Shown here: positions 56,901 through 64,000 of the stretch, in pieces
How positions within the stretch are numbered: position 1 is the stretch's first letter
How the letters are laid out: each line of letters opens with the position of its first letter
DNA from: Heterobilharzia americana
Lineage: Eukaryota; Platyhelminthes; Trematoda; Strigeidida; Schistosomatidae
Reading direction: 5' to 3'
Assembly (NCBI GenBank): GCA_944470555.2
Contig: OX104134.1
Coordinates: 50,831,890 to 50,895,889, forward strand
Length of the DNA: 64,000 bases
The notes under the pieces: model-generated
The model's database searches: none
What the model saw: the letters and a program-made list of their open reading frames with translations, nothing else
Told to the model about the DNA's origin: nothing
Program-made: the position numbers and the translations under genes

Positions 56901-59817
56901 TTCGTTCAGGATTGAAGAACCAAGGATTTTACTTGAGGTTAGAAATAGTCTGCCTCTGGTATCATTTTACTTTCAACGTATACGTTGAGTTCCGATGACT
57001 AGCATAAATAATGTTGAAATTTTTTATGGTTTAAGAGAATTCACTGAGGCCATTTAAAGTCATATTTTTTCAACAACTATCTCTTTATGTATTTCAAAAT
57101 TGGGATTAGTACTTTTAACTGATATGCATCAAGATTGAAGGCTACTCATGAGGATATTGCAAATAATTGAAGCAGCTTAGTCACCAAAATCTTTAGGTTT
57201 TACAGTGATGATTGATGTTAAATAAGGTGTCAACATTGAAATAAATCAAGCCTCATTTGATTACTTATTTAATCCCCGTGGCGTATATGCGACGAAACGA
57301 TGTTTTAACCCAGTTGCTAAGATTTGCGAGCGCGCTCAACATAGCATAGAAACTAAATGAATATGATCCATTTGAAATAATTTTCTTCCCTAGATTAATT
57401 TCGACTAAGTTGAGTAACCTAACGAAATATTAATGAGTTGTAATCAAAGTGCGTCCAGGTCCACGGTTAAGCCTGGATGAGTAATGGCTGTAATAGGTGA
57501 TTGCGAAATTGTTTCAAATGCAGTTATTGGTCTTCCAACATCTGCCACCATAGTCATACTCACAGCTGCAGCCGTCAGTTCCATTTCTTCTTCGGAACCA
57601 CCTGAAACACTGTTTCCTGCGTGGTGTTCTGTACTTGTGTCTCTGGAATGGGTACCCTACCAAACCGGAGGACAGTGCGGAATTGCTGTGCATCGTTGAA
57701 GAATAGTAAAACTGCCATCCAAAGTTGGGCTCGAGATGGGAGGAGGGATGCAGTTGATTGTGGAATGTAGTTTTGCACAGATACATTGTGCTGCTCATTC
57801 TCCCGCATTAGCCAACGGAGAGAAACGTTAACTGCGTCTAAGGGGATATTTCTTTACGTGCAATACTTAATTATATGCCTGCATGGCAAGTTGTATTCCA
57901 CACGAAATCCGCAGTTACACGTTATAGGGTTTGTGGAAACTTGGAATACCCCTGTGATGTCTCTTGCAATGAATTCTTCTGAATGATTGTCGGTAGAAAC
58001 AGCGATTTGCATGTTCCTTTTAATAAATGAACATGCAGCAGGCGTTAGGTTACTGACTCGGGACGCGAAGATAATATGGTCATTCAGCTCACATTTATTT
58101 TTGCAATCCCGCAGCAGTTTCTGAATGCGCCCCTGAATCCAGTAACGGCTACGCAGCATAAGGCTTAGTATTGCACGACGTACTGGCATTTTCATGGCCA
58201 GTATATGCAGCTTCAACGTACGATGTGTGGTTTCGAGGAAGTTGGTGTTATTTTGTTCCAAAAGAATGCCTAGTGGACGGTAAGCAACAGCCCACTTGTG
58301 CTTACGAGGTAAGAGGTAGGACACTAAGTACCTGTGAAATGTTGTATCTATAGTCTCTATTTGAACAAGACAACTTTCGAAGCTACAAAAAATGATACAT
58401 TAAAAGATATTAACTTCGCCATATCCATTGTGTACAACATTCGAAAAAAAGTACTGCAGCACCTCCTGTTGTAATCTCTGCAAACATTAAAATTTTCACT
58501 ATTTTTTGTACACAAGCTTACCCTTTTTATCACGTTGCGAATGATGTGAACACGACACAGGAGGTGATGTGAGTGCGGAAAAACTTGGCATAATGCAGAC
58601 GAAATTGCAGGAGAGTAATGTGTTATGAAAGCACCCACTCTGCGGCTTCCAATAATATTATTAAAAAACCTCAGAAATGCACTGATCAGCTCTGATGTCT
58701 CATGATTATGAGAGCAAAAGCTAAGGGAATAGCCATGAAGTTGATGTCGATGGCTACTAACTCGTAGAGAAAAAGGTTCTCATTATTAGTCTTGTAAGTG
58801 CCATCGAGACCCAGTATATCAAGACAGTTTTCAGCTACTTTCAGCTGATTGGCTGTAGCGAAAAAAATGATTTCAGATCTCCACCTCTGTGACAGAGAAG
58901 GATGCTGATTCACGTTGACTGATTATATGCGCCTGCAACTTTTGATAACTGCCTACAACAACATCGTTACAAGGGAAATTTCAACTACCGGTCAATTTAC
59001 ACTTAGCGAAGAGGTGATAGCACATATTGAACACATCTTGATTATTCAATCGTTTACTATAGTGTGCATAAACGAAATCAACAACATTAAATGCAGCCGT
59101 TCCGGATATCAGCAATGGCCTTATGCTCTCCAATTCAGCTCCTGTCAACTTCCGTGCCCACGAACTATTGTCATAAAGCAGTGAATTGCAGGGATGATTG
59201 TGAGTTAACAGCCACCGAGTAACTGTCCAGAAACCTAAGAACTTCGCGAACACGAATGCCCAACAAGAACATTTCAGGGACATTCTATGAAGTAAATAAT
59301 GAAAATAAACAGAACTGACCATCTGGTCACTATACCACCTATTGACCGGCGTTCACTAGCCTTATAGCAGACAAGCTTAACGTAAGCTCTTCGGTCACCT
59401 TGCAAATGTGAATCTCGCACAAAGTAGTATGTGTACGTCTGTTTCTCATACTCCTTCAGGGCGACTTTCAAAGACTCTAAGGACGGAAACTCGGCGAAAC
59501 AAAAACGCTGCGTAAAAATCGATTCGTTTTCGGTCACAACACTTTGGACGGTATCGTCACTTATCATGAAAACGAAGCAACCCGTCCTCAGTTTGCTCCC
59601 TTTTATAGTACCTTTGGATTTCGTGCAACCAATAACATGGGACATATCATCATCTATTTTAATTGGACAACGGGTGACAGGGAGTGAGGGAGAGGGTAGA
59701 AAATAACAGTTAAAAAATTATTACCGTGGACCAAATGTATTTCACAATGTTTTATACAAAGCTGGGGCATCATAACAGAGATATTGAACAACTATTCAAT
59801 TGTGAAACCTCTTAACA

Positions 59818-59859
<42 letters not shown>

Positions 59860-61067
59860 CAGACAGATGGACAGTCAATGGGACGATTAATCCTTATATT
59901 TTAATTCGAAAAGTTTTGAGGAATTTGGTCAAATAACTCACTTTTCCATACTTGGCTCATATCTACGGTTAGTAGATTCATTGATTGATACCAATGTGTG
60001 ACTTTTTCTAACCTACTTTTACTCTCCCAATATAGTATAGTTCTTTTATTACATGCACCAAACAGTTAAACAATATTATTTTTTTGAGTGGTGTTCTGAG
60101 CATAATTTATTGCTCATAATCATATCAACGCGTTCAAAACACTATCCAGCAGAAAGCACTGTCTCACCATATAGTCCATAAAACAAACAAACGAAAATGA
60201 AATTAGCCTTTATCAAAAAGCCCAGTTGTTACTCTTATTCGTCAGATGATACCATCATCATTAACCTTTTGAAGCCAGTGCATTGATGATAAGCTGCTAT
60301 TTTCCTTTCAGAATGTGTTATCACTCAGAACATCAACACTGAAGCCATTCATAATTTTTGTTAAACCACCAACATTGGACGTCCTATTAGAAACACGACA
60401 ATCCTACAAAAGTGGTAACTGGAGTACACCACCACTAACAAGAACAACACCGACGATATCATGTGATACTAGTTCATTTATAGAGGCATCACCAACTCGT
60501 TCTGTACCGACAACACCATACTTAACCAATCGTACAATGACTGGTTGTTTTGCCCCAGTAACAAGAAATCGTTATAACTGGAAAAAGAAGTCTTGTGAAA
60601 TAAGTCACGGGGAGAAGATTTCCATCTCCTCATCTATGGATAATATACTTGCTATGGAAATGAAGAGGAAAATATCAATTTCTGTGAGTTATTTTTTGTT
60701 AGTGTAAATAAATATTATGCTACTTAGCAGGATGAGATACATTTCGGTAACCTTTAATTTTACTACCCCTATAACTTGATTTCTTGACAGTAGAAACAGT
60801 GGAGAAACCATAGAAGACTCATCAGAATGTTCATTTACATACAAAACAGTGCAATGTATAAATCTACAAGGGGGGCTTGATATGTTCTACATCATTCGAC
60901 AAGGTTTGAAGTTATTGACTCAGTCGATTCATCCAACCAGATATCTACACGAGTAGTTATGTGATGATTTGTGGAATTTTGATTACACATGAATAGTTCT
61001 GAGTGTGTTCGTTTTTAGGACCCACAGGGAGTTATTGCTTATTTTAACACTAACTTTTAGCAATAAG

Positions 61068-61148
<81 letters not shown>

Positions 61149-64000
61149 TATTCACTTGTTTTGATAAGTGCAAATGTCACCGGCATAAGGAATCCAAATT
61201 TTGGGTTTGGTCACTGGGATGACTATTGATTCTGTCTGCACAACTACTTCAACGGTCAGCCCGATATTGGTGAGCTAATGGCAGTTCTCCTCCTGTGAAA
61301 TGAAATTTCGTCGTGAAAAACAGGCTAATTAGTTTTACCAAGTTCGTAGTGGTAGTTTTCGTATGCTTCTGAAGATTTTAGCCATTGTTTAGAAGGATAC
61401 CCAGTGAGATCTAAGTTGATTGACGTGAAAAGTTCGAAGGACACCAGTTGTTTTGTCGTTTTTTATTTCGTGTACATATGCCATTCACACTTATCAAAAT
61501 TTATCGCAACACTGAACAACTACGACTATCCAATCAACGTCATCAAGTAATGCCTATCAACAGTTTCCAATGATCCTCGAACTGATATCGGTCTGTGATG
61601 AATACGAACTTGAAACCAGTAACTTCCCACAAACCTCTAAATTGAATCATCAGGTGTCAGTTGAACACATTATACTTCAGTATCGTCAACAGTCAGCAAT
61701 AGTAATACTCTCTTTTCAGTGCAGTAACTTCTAATCTTTCCAATACGAGTTGTAGTAATTGTCAATTCTTCTTTTCGCTTTCAATTGTCTCTGACTCATT
61801 TTTATGGGTTCCTGAAATAAGGCTTTTAAGAATGCGAATAAGTCAGGAAAATACAAACTGAACAATGGATAGTGATAATACTCGATTTCCTACGCTATCA
61901 GAATGCCCACAGAGTTATCTAGCTTGACGCCAGGCATTGGGATGAATGTTACACCCCTGTATTTGTCTTTTAATAAAAAAGGCACATTGTAAACTGCAAT
62001 AAGTAAGTTGATTAGCCGTACCACATCGCATAGTGTACAGCCTATACCCTGTATATAGCGGTTAGAACACGGTGTAAACGACTAAATTACCCTATACAAG
62101 TACATTTCCCTCTTTAGTTTTAATTTGCATCCTAGTATTAATTAGCCCCAGATTTAGATGTAGGCTGAAGCAGAAATATGCTAGAAGTCGTAAGCGAAAG
62201 CTGTCTTCATCCACCATCTAGCTTTATAGGAAAAAGTGTGACGATCGAAGTTACAAAGAAACTCGAATAGTCAGGCCATCAACCCATGAGTTGCTAAATG
62301 AGAGCTGATTTATTGAGTAATCCGTTGGTTAGTAAGAGCCCGCTTTTAATTCGTTAGCCTAATATTGAGTGGATAAGAAATATGCCACTTTCTGCCATCT
62401 CACTGGAAATTCATCTAGACCGAATCAAGAAGATTCAGATAGATAAGATAAATGATTCACTAGTTGTTTGCAGTATGCAAGATACTTCTAATCAGTCGAC
62501 TGACTTGTGTATACAAAATTGAAATAAAACCTGAGTAGGGACAAGTTTTGCTTAAGTGAAAGTATCATTCTCACGTCAGTAACAAGATTTCCCAACGAAA
62601 GACTGTCTTAAACTGACAGTCTAATATTGTGTCATCTGTTGACTGACTGAAACAAAGAAATGCACTTTTCTACAGTATGACTAGGAAACGTGTTCATTAT
62701 TAAGCTAGGAAAGCTAGATTAGAACTCTTCATTTAGCATTTGTCTTCTATAAATAATCAGCCACAGGGAACTTGAATATCAAGTCTTTACACAAGTCAGT
62801 TACATTAATATGTATGTTCAGTACATCAATATTACCAGTAACAGTATATTAAGTGAATGCTGACTTGATAACGAACAGCTTGGATACAAAGTGCCCGTTT
62901 GGCATTTGCCAACTTATATAATCTCCAGCACCGACTGGTGAGATATCCGACTATCTATCAAAGGACCGCGCTGCAGTTTGTTCTATCCTGCTTTACGGCT
63001 GTGAGACATGTCCGTTAAAAGTAGAAGACATGAAGCGGCCACGTGTCTTTGGCCATAGGTGTCTTCATAGCATTGCTCACGCCTAGTAGGATCACTATTT
63101 TAGCTAATTCAAGGTCAGGTAAAGAGTATTAGGCAAGGAAGGGAAGTCAGTCGAAGAGGCTATGAACTAGTGACCAACTGATGTGTCGCATATGTCGATT
63201 CACCGCTTACCTTGACGTGCCATGCTACAGGAAGTTAGATTAATTTGGGAAAGGTTCACAGTGACCAGACTAAGACATGGTATCAGTGCATGAAGTCGCT
63301 GACTTTTGGTCTGAGCTGTATAATGAAGTGCAGATTACCTGGTTGGGGGTCTTCTAGACGATATGAATCAGTGGTTGAGGAATCTAGGTGACATGGTCAC
63401 CAATGGCTTAGATCTTTTGAGTTTTTCATACCTTTTAAAGCTTCAATGTTTTAAAAAACCTTGATTTTTAAACTCCCTCCCTTACCATACACCACTGTCT
63501 ACTTTGATACCAGTCTTCTTCTATCCACTTGTTCCTTTGTACTCTACTATCAATTGTGGTAACCTGAACTGATGCACATATGTGCGAAGTTCTACGTGAG
63601 TATGTTTGTCTGTTTGTCTGTCTAGCAGTAAATACTGGATCCACTGGTCACTTGGATGATGGGCAAGACATTTCATCAATTTAGAAAAGATGATGGTAAT
63701 AGTGAACCTCAAAGTATGTTTACCTGTTGGTTTGTTTATTTGGATAAGATATGAACGGTGGCTGCATCATACACTCTAGAAGAAATCTTTAAAAACATGT
63801 GATGTTAAACTTCGGGCATTGATCTATAAAAACACACACACAGAGCTCAAACTTTCCCATATCTGGTATTTTCCAGGAAACCCAACTTCATGAAATGATT
63901 CAAACAGCAGCTCGTTTAGAAGTAACCCATGGTCACCTATGGGATTTCGTATTGGTCAATGATGATTTACCAGTTGCACTGGAGCAATTATCTGAAATGG
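44450..64000 (+). CDS. MPP7/MPP3-like MAGUK scaffold (L27-PDZ-SH3-GK), runs off the window
   Basis: MAGUK p55-type scaffolds organise cell polarity and junction complexes under the plasma membrane. Visible exons are 44450-44515, 44561-44641, 44682-44762, 44813-44911, 44970-45084, 48445-48530, 53330-53404, 55091-55231, probably 55312-55407, then 60312-60683 and 63877 onward. All but the 55231 junction have consistent phases and GT/AG borders. The L27-to-PDZ linker ([20 protein letters not shown], then [10 protein letters not shown]) and the SH3 segment ([23 protein letters not shown]) resemble vertebrate MPP7/MPP3 more than MPP1, MPP2/6 or CASK. The start is the first ATG in frame with L27. 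The first introns are 45, 40, 50 and 58 bp; later ones are 1.5 to 5 kb. The hook region and the N-terminal half of GK were not found. The family call is firm, the MPP7 assignment probable. Confidence 0.9.
44970..45084 (+). CDS. MAGUK exon 5: N-terminal half of PDZ
   Basis: This exon is 38 codons plus one base. It encodes [16 protein letters not shown] and [25 protein letters not shown] is the carboxylate-binding loop and beta-B strand (PLGA/V type of p55 MAGUKs), and [10 protein letters not shown] matches the MPP7-type R-I-M-R-G-G-A-A-D-R stretch. It ends in phase 1 at GTGATG. Confidence 0.88.
46130..46850 (+). mobile_element. CR1/SR1-like RT fragment in MAGUK intron 5
   Basis: [20 protein letters not shown] and [20 protein letters not shown] correspond to the family L-ELLA-IWESN-IPSDWS and [29 protein letters not shown] and [18 protein letters not shown] correspond to the ILMEVSL and DDI-LLGED-DKMQSLLN regions. 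Very decayed. Confidence 0.65.
47445..47640 (+). mobile_element. tRNA-derived SINE with hammerhead relic, type c, copy 2
   Basis: Same order as 32843-33015: GTGCCTCAGTGATAATGGGC, CTGAAGGTCCTTGGTTGTAT, GCATACTAGGACGAAATAGT, TGTCCAGTGCTCCC, TGATGAATACC. The CTGAGGA box is corrupted (CTGTTGGAGGA), so the ribozyme should be dead. Confidence 0.65.
48445..48530 (+). CDS. MAGUK exon 6: middle of PDZ
   Basis: The acceptor TTTTCAG precedes 48445. With the base carried over, the exon encodes [20 protein letters not shown] then [20 protein letters not shown] is the canonical PDZ strand. The GL usually found before VGDE is DA-I here. The donor is GTCAGT. The preceding intron is 3.36 kb. Confidence 0.88.
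48640..51740 (-). mobile_element. RTE (SR2-like) element, near full-length, with many short insertions, in MAGUK intron 6
   Basis: Same plan as the RTE at 24661-28122: 3' end at 48651 (complement of TCCCTTGGGTTCCTAG), RT at about 49300-50300, linker ([20 protein letters not shown]) at 50575-50393, EN (complement of GTCGCCCACTAGAATCTTGA near 51345) to about 51740. Dozens of short insertions relative to the other copies, mostly local duplications, break every frame. It is antisense to the MAGUK gene. Confidence 0.85.
51741..52639. other. MAGUK intron 6, no feature seen
   Basis: AT-rich intronic DNA without a recognisable element. Confidence 0.4.
52640..52815 (-). mobile_element. Sm-alpha-type SINE, tRNA head preserved, ribozyme destroyed
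   Basis: Minus strand: tRNA-like head (complement of CGTCAGAGCATTATCCACTA and of GGGACTCGAGTCC), then GTGATGCAAGACCAT, CTGTAATCAAG in place of CTGANGAG, CGACAAATG in place of CGAAACG, and CATGGATTCTACTGTAG. Family membership is clear, the catalytic core is lost. Confidence 0.65.
53330..53404 (+). CDS. MAGUK exon 7: end of PDZ and linker
   Basis: The 25 codons begin after [23 protein letters not shown], then a lysine/glutamine-rich linker (KKQQPERNQ). [11 protein letters not shown] matches the last PDZ strand (SG-V-L-K-I-PS). The donor is GTAAGA. The preceding intron of 4.8 kb contains a decayed RTE copy and a SINE. Confidence 0.85.
53405..54059. other. MAGUK intron 7, no feature seen
   Basis: Intronic DNA. 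I see no element before the SINE at 54060. Confidence 0.4.
54060..54330 (-). mobile_element. tRNA-derived SINE (type b) with intact-looking hammerhead
   Basis: Minus strand: tRNA-like head with A-box TAGCTCAGTGGTA (complement of 54196-54208) and B-box GGGTTCGCATCTC (complement of 54154-54166), followed by the hammerhead at 54128-54065. Sequence at 54230-54330 recurs, inverted relative to the body, at 45590-45690, so the family is known from at least two copies here. It lies antisense in MAGUK intron 7. Confidence 0.75.
54065..54128 (-). ncRNA. hammerhead ribozyme, intact catalytic core
   Basis: Self-cleaving RNA motif on the minus strand. Core box CTGACGAG is the complement of 54105-54112. 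Helix II is a perfect GTGC/GCAC stem around CAAAAA. GAAA is the complement of 54088-54091. Stem III is ACC/GGT closed by two bases (54081-54088). The cleavage triplet is GTC, with the cut expected between the complements of 54080 and 54079. Stem I pairs CCTTG (complement of 54113-54117) with CAGGG (complement of 54075-54079). The tiny stem III is typical of schistosome Sm-alpha ribozymes, which may act better as dimers. Confidence 0.72.
54331..55090. other. MAGUK intron 7 remainder, no feature seen
   Basis: AT-rich intronic DNA ending in the acceptor of the SH3 exon. Confidence 0.4.
55091..55231 (+). CDS. MAGUK exon 8: SH3 domain core
   Basis: The 47 codons after TTCTTCACAG encode [19 protein letters not shown], then [17 protein letters not shown] and [15 protein letters not shown], the P-C-EAGL-F-KGEIL stretch and the WWQA motif are diagnostic of p55-type SH3 domains. 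The AUG at its start is internal, because it follows a strong acceptor in the same frame as exon 7. The donor is GTAAGC, phase 0. Confidence 0.9.
55312..55407 (+). CDS. MAGUK exon 9 candidate: end of SH3 (AGLxSP motif), phase conflict
   Basis: After acceptor CTGCAAG (or AAACAG at 55320) one frame reads [20 protein letters not shown] and stays open to a GTAGGT donor at 55408. It matches the family AGLIPS-L-E stretch expected right after WWQA. That frame needs an incoming phase of 1, whereas exon 8 ends in phase 0. In phase 0 a TAG arises within six codons. A missing base, an unusual donor or loss of function are all possible. An alternative donor lies at 55350. Confidence 0.5.
55840..55965 (+). 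mobile_element. Sm-alpha-type hammerhead SINE, sense in MAGUK intron, G12T
   Basis: Degenerate tRNA-like head (TTGAGTTTGATCCACC), then CTGCTGACGAGTCCCGAGT, AGGAC helix II, TAAA in place of GAAA, ATGCGCGT stem III, CCTGGTAGTC. Box CTGACGA is intact but G12, the general base, is replaced, so cleavage is not expected. Confidence 0.7.
55966..57457. other. MAGUK intron, no exon found
   Basis: I looked here for the hook and P-loop part of the guanylate kinase domain (YEEV and GP-GVG type motifs) and found neither. A minus-strand repeat-like ORF lies at 56201-56425 without recognised function. Confidence 0.45.
57458..59732 (-). mobile_element. Mutator-like DNA transposon (Curupira type), bounded by 10-bp inverted repeats
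   Basis: GGTCCACGGT (57458-57467) and its reverse complement ACCGTGGACC (59723-59732) bracket a 2.3-kb segment holding a transposase-like gene on the minus strand. Mutator-like elements of the Curupira group are known in Schistosoma. The bases just outside do not form an obvious 9-bp duplication, so the borders are tentative. Confidence 0.65.
57575..59645 (-). pseudogene. MULE transposase with SWIM zinc finger, frame-broken
   Basis: Minus-strand order: FAR1-like N-terminal region ([33 protein letters not shown]) at 59645-59340; [14 protein letters not shown], a DNA-binding-domain signature H-HP, at 59200; [20 protein letters not shown] with the first DDE-type Asp, and IPLAFALI, at 58830-58700; [20 protein letters not shown] and [16 protein letters not shown], the transposase core around the C-x-FH/VH helix, at 58638-58520; [20 protein letters not shown] at 58230; and the SWIM finger [19 protein letters not shown] (CxCx9CxH) at 57920-57860. 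Good donor/acceptor pairs suggest micro-introns, e.g. GTAAGC to TTTGCAG near 58530-58483. At least two frame breaks and a stop between blocks indicate decay. A domesticated host gene is less likely. Confidence 0.72.
59733..60311. other. MAGUK intron; (TA)n at 59821-59855
   Basis: A 35-bp TA microsatellite, then AT-rich DNA up to the GK exon acceptor. No further exon is visible. Confidence 0.6.
60312..60683 (+). CDS. MAGUK exon 10: GK beta-strand plus long Ser/Thr/Pro-rich insert
   Basis: The exon is 124 codons, phase 0 to 0, between TTCCTTTCAG and GTGAGT. It begins [20 protein letters not shown] and continues [16 protein letters not shown]-x-LKPF-IFVKPP is the guanylate-kinase-domain strand following the DVQP turn, and FVKPP is typical of MPP5/MPP7. 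About 95 residues of S/T/P-rich, low-conservation sequence follow, ending in a basic stretch ([10 protein letters not shown]), before the next exon resumes the domain. Vertebrate homologues have roughly 20 to 30 residues here. Confidence 0.82.
61074..61142. repeat. (TA)n microsatellite, about 70 bp
   Basis: Uninterrupted TA dinucleotides in the last large MAGUK intron. The ORFs of alternating Ile-Tyr on both strands are artefacts of it. Confidence 0.95.
61510..61625 (+). mobile_element. type-c SINE tail fragment
   Basis: TGATCCTCGAACTGATATCG and GTCTGTGATGAATACGAACT align with the tails of the SINEs at 32970-33010 and 47590-47635. Head and ribozyme are absent. Confidence 0.5.
62930..63570 (+). 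mobile_element. CR1/SR1-like 3' fragment in the last MAGUK intron
   Basis: A thumb/C-terminal remnant: CTGCTTTACGGCTGTGAGAC (family LL-YGCET) at 62988, TTAAAAGTAGAAGACATGAA (LKVEDM) at 63015, then GAAGAGGCTATGAACTAGTG and CATGCTACAGGAAGTTAG blocks, DRYE-type 3' end near 63400 and a pyrimidine-rich 3' UTR. No open frame remains. Confidence 0.65.
63877..64000 (+). CDS. MAGUK exon 11: GK C-terminal helices, cut by window end
   Basis: After ATTTTCCAG the frame reads [15 protein letters not shown], then [20 protein letters not shown]. This matches the GK-domain pattern in MPP7 (EE-F-EMI-SA-ME-YGHLFD-II-NDDL--A---L). The frame is open at the window end. The final WVP-SW segment expected in the family lies beyond it. 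Confidence 0.88.

Larger units (their letters stand above)
60684..62930. other. MAGUK intron 10, first part
   Basis: Apart from the TA microsatellite and a SINE tail fragment, I see no exon or element. Confidence 0.4.

Noticed and set aside
57484..57699. + strand ORF (71 codons) over the MULE 3' part
   Set aside because: Antisense shadow of the transposase region with no independent support.
59274..59645. MULE transposase as a functional domesticated host gene
   Set aside because: Frame breaks between blocks, an in-frame stop near 58940 and terminal inverted repeats favour a decayed transposon, although micro-introns keep the idea open.
61005..61229. ORFs of alternating Ile-Tyr on both strands (61005-61229 +, 60983-61186 -)
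   Set aside because: They are translations of a TA microsatellite.
1..64000. CRISPR arrays, bacterial operons, rRNA or canonical tRNA genes
   Set aside because: No regularly spaced repeats, ribosomal sequence or full tRNA cloverleaf is visible. All tRNA-like pieces belong to SINEs.

Overview
The window looks like nuclear DNA of a schistosome-type blood fluke (trematode). It is AT-rich and intron-rich, and it is packed with decayed copies of retroelement types known from Schistosoma: RTE/SR2-like and CR1/SR1-like non-LTR elements, Penelope-like elements (PLEs), a Mutator-like (Curupira-type) DNA transposon, and tRNA-headed SINEs with hammerhead ribozyme cores (Sm-alpha type). No species assignment is possible from the sequence alone.

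Two host genes are recognisable, both on the + strand. The first (4308-7403) is the 3' part of COX15, mitochondrial haem A synthase. Three exons are visible, with a polyA signal at 7431-7436. The last exon carries an apparent frameshift, and the 5' exons are not seen. The second (44450 to past the window end) is a membrane-associated guanylate kinase most like vertebrate MPP7/MPP3. It has an L27 region in four exons separated by micro-introns, then PDZ, SH3 and the C-terminal half of the guanylate kinase domain, with kilobase introns full of mobile elements. The exons expected for the hook region and the first half of the GK domain are not visible. Weaker host candidates are a 331-codon minus-strand ORF (21282-22277), a terminal-exon-like stretch with a polyA signal (32394-32544), and two unassigned possible exons (22973-23167 and 41861-42022).

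Layout: 1-1089 RTE fragment (-); 1533-3857 CR1-like fragment (+); 4308-7436 COX15 exons with a minus-strand CR1-like copy in intron 2; 7950-20130 a pile-up of CR1-like fragments and a leader-like repeat family, including 11480-13803, a near-perfect inverted copy of 1533-3857; 20130-24230 sparse DNA with the 331-codon ORF and a Sm-alpha relic; 24235-29050 a PLE split by a 3.46-kb RTE element; 29930-31870 CR1-like (+); 32390-35000 a possible terminal exon and a cluster of hammerhead SINE relics; 35515-40050 a second PLE, flanked by inverted arms and split by another RTE; 40960-41650 CR1 remnant; 42303-43975 a compact PLE between about 310-bp inverted arms; 44450-64000 the MAGUK gene, whose introns hold CR1, RTE, SINE and MULE copies.

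The best leads are: (1) 2.3-kb inverted repeats, nearly identical although the element is dead, that bracket the visible COX15 exons; (2) a hammerhead ribozyme with intact core and plausible stems inside a tRNA-derived SINE (54065-54220, -); (3) a head-to-head pair of hammerhead cores (34785-34900); (4) RTE insertions into PLEs whose target-site duplications can be read directly; (5) abrupt identity steps among the RTE copies and a shared endonuclease-motif change; (6) a MAGUK locus with a long insert in, and missing parts of, its GK domain. I see no clearly new biological system; these are structural or evolutionary observations that can be tested.
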